NCBI GenBank assembly: GCA_041494805.1
Contig: JBGQBN010000101.1
Coordinates: forward strand, 1-5,998
Origin: JBGQBN01 sp041494805
Lineage (GTDB): Bacteria; Acidobacteriota; Terriglobia; Terriglobales; Acidobacteriaceae
Direction: 5' to 3'
Length of the DNA: 5,998 nt
Shown: piece after piece, positions 5,987 through 5,998 of the stretch
Position numbering within the stretch: the stretch's first letter is position 1
Layout of the letters: every line of letters begins with the position of its first letter
The notes under the pieces: generated by a model
Told to the model about the DNA's origin: nothing
Databases searched by the model: none
What the model saw: only the letters and a program-made list of their open reading frames with translations
Translations under genes and position numbers: made by a program

Positions 5987-5998
5987 ACTCACCGGCCA

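Noticed and set aside
5903..5998. Start of a further gene after rodA: AGGAGG at 5903-5908 and an ATG at 5939 open to the window end
   Set aside because: The ATG is 30 bases from the SD-like site and lies within the first hairpin. The 20-codon product is highly basic with no recognisable family signature, so a real gene start cannot be claimed without downstream sequence.

Overview
The window is a rod-shape (elongasome) gene cluster, all on the + strand, in the order mreB (3' part only) – mreC – mreD – mrdA (PBP2) – rodA. The five genes account for nearly all of the 6 kb. The DNA is GC-rich. The protein sequences and the compact mreBCD-mrdA-rodA order suggest a Gram-negative (diderm) bacterium. 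From general resemblance of MreC and the style of the spacers I lean towards Acidobacteriota, but this is a judgement without a database search.

Layout: 2-610 is the C-terminal ~202 residues of MreB, cut by the window edge. 611-731 is a spacer with an inverted pair of heptanucleotide repeat arrays. 732-2018 is mreC, with an unusually long Pro/Lys/Ala/Thr-rich C-terminal tail. 2020-2538 is mreD, beginning with GTG one base after the mreC stop. 2539-2750 is a spacer bounded by a second inverted pair of heptamer arrays. 2751-4715 is mrdA. 4716-4813 is a spacer with two different heptamer arrays. 4814-5899 is rodA. 5900-5998 is non-coding as far as I can see and contains two small perfect hairpins.

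The genes form one machine. MreB filaments under the inner membrane position the complex; MreC and MreD link it to the periplasm and regulate PBP2; RodA polymerises lipid II into glycan strands; PBP2 crosslinks them. All catalytic motifs expected of PBP2 and RodA are present, so the set looks functional.

The genes themselves are ordinary. The least explained signal is in the spacers: three of the four gene junctions carry 7-nt-period repeats of two families (CAGTTTC-like and GACNGAC-like), arranged as inverted pairs in two spacers and lying directly against start codons that have no recognisable Shine-Dalgarno sequence. The MreC tail and a run of nine T inside mrdA next to an active-site motif are the other points worth checking. 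I see no mobile element, CRISPR array, tRNA or rRNA, and no evidence of a wholly new system.
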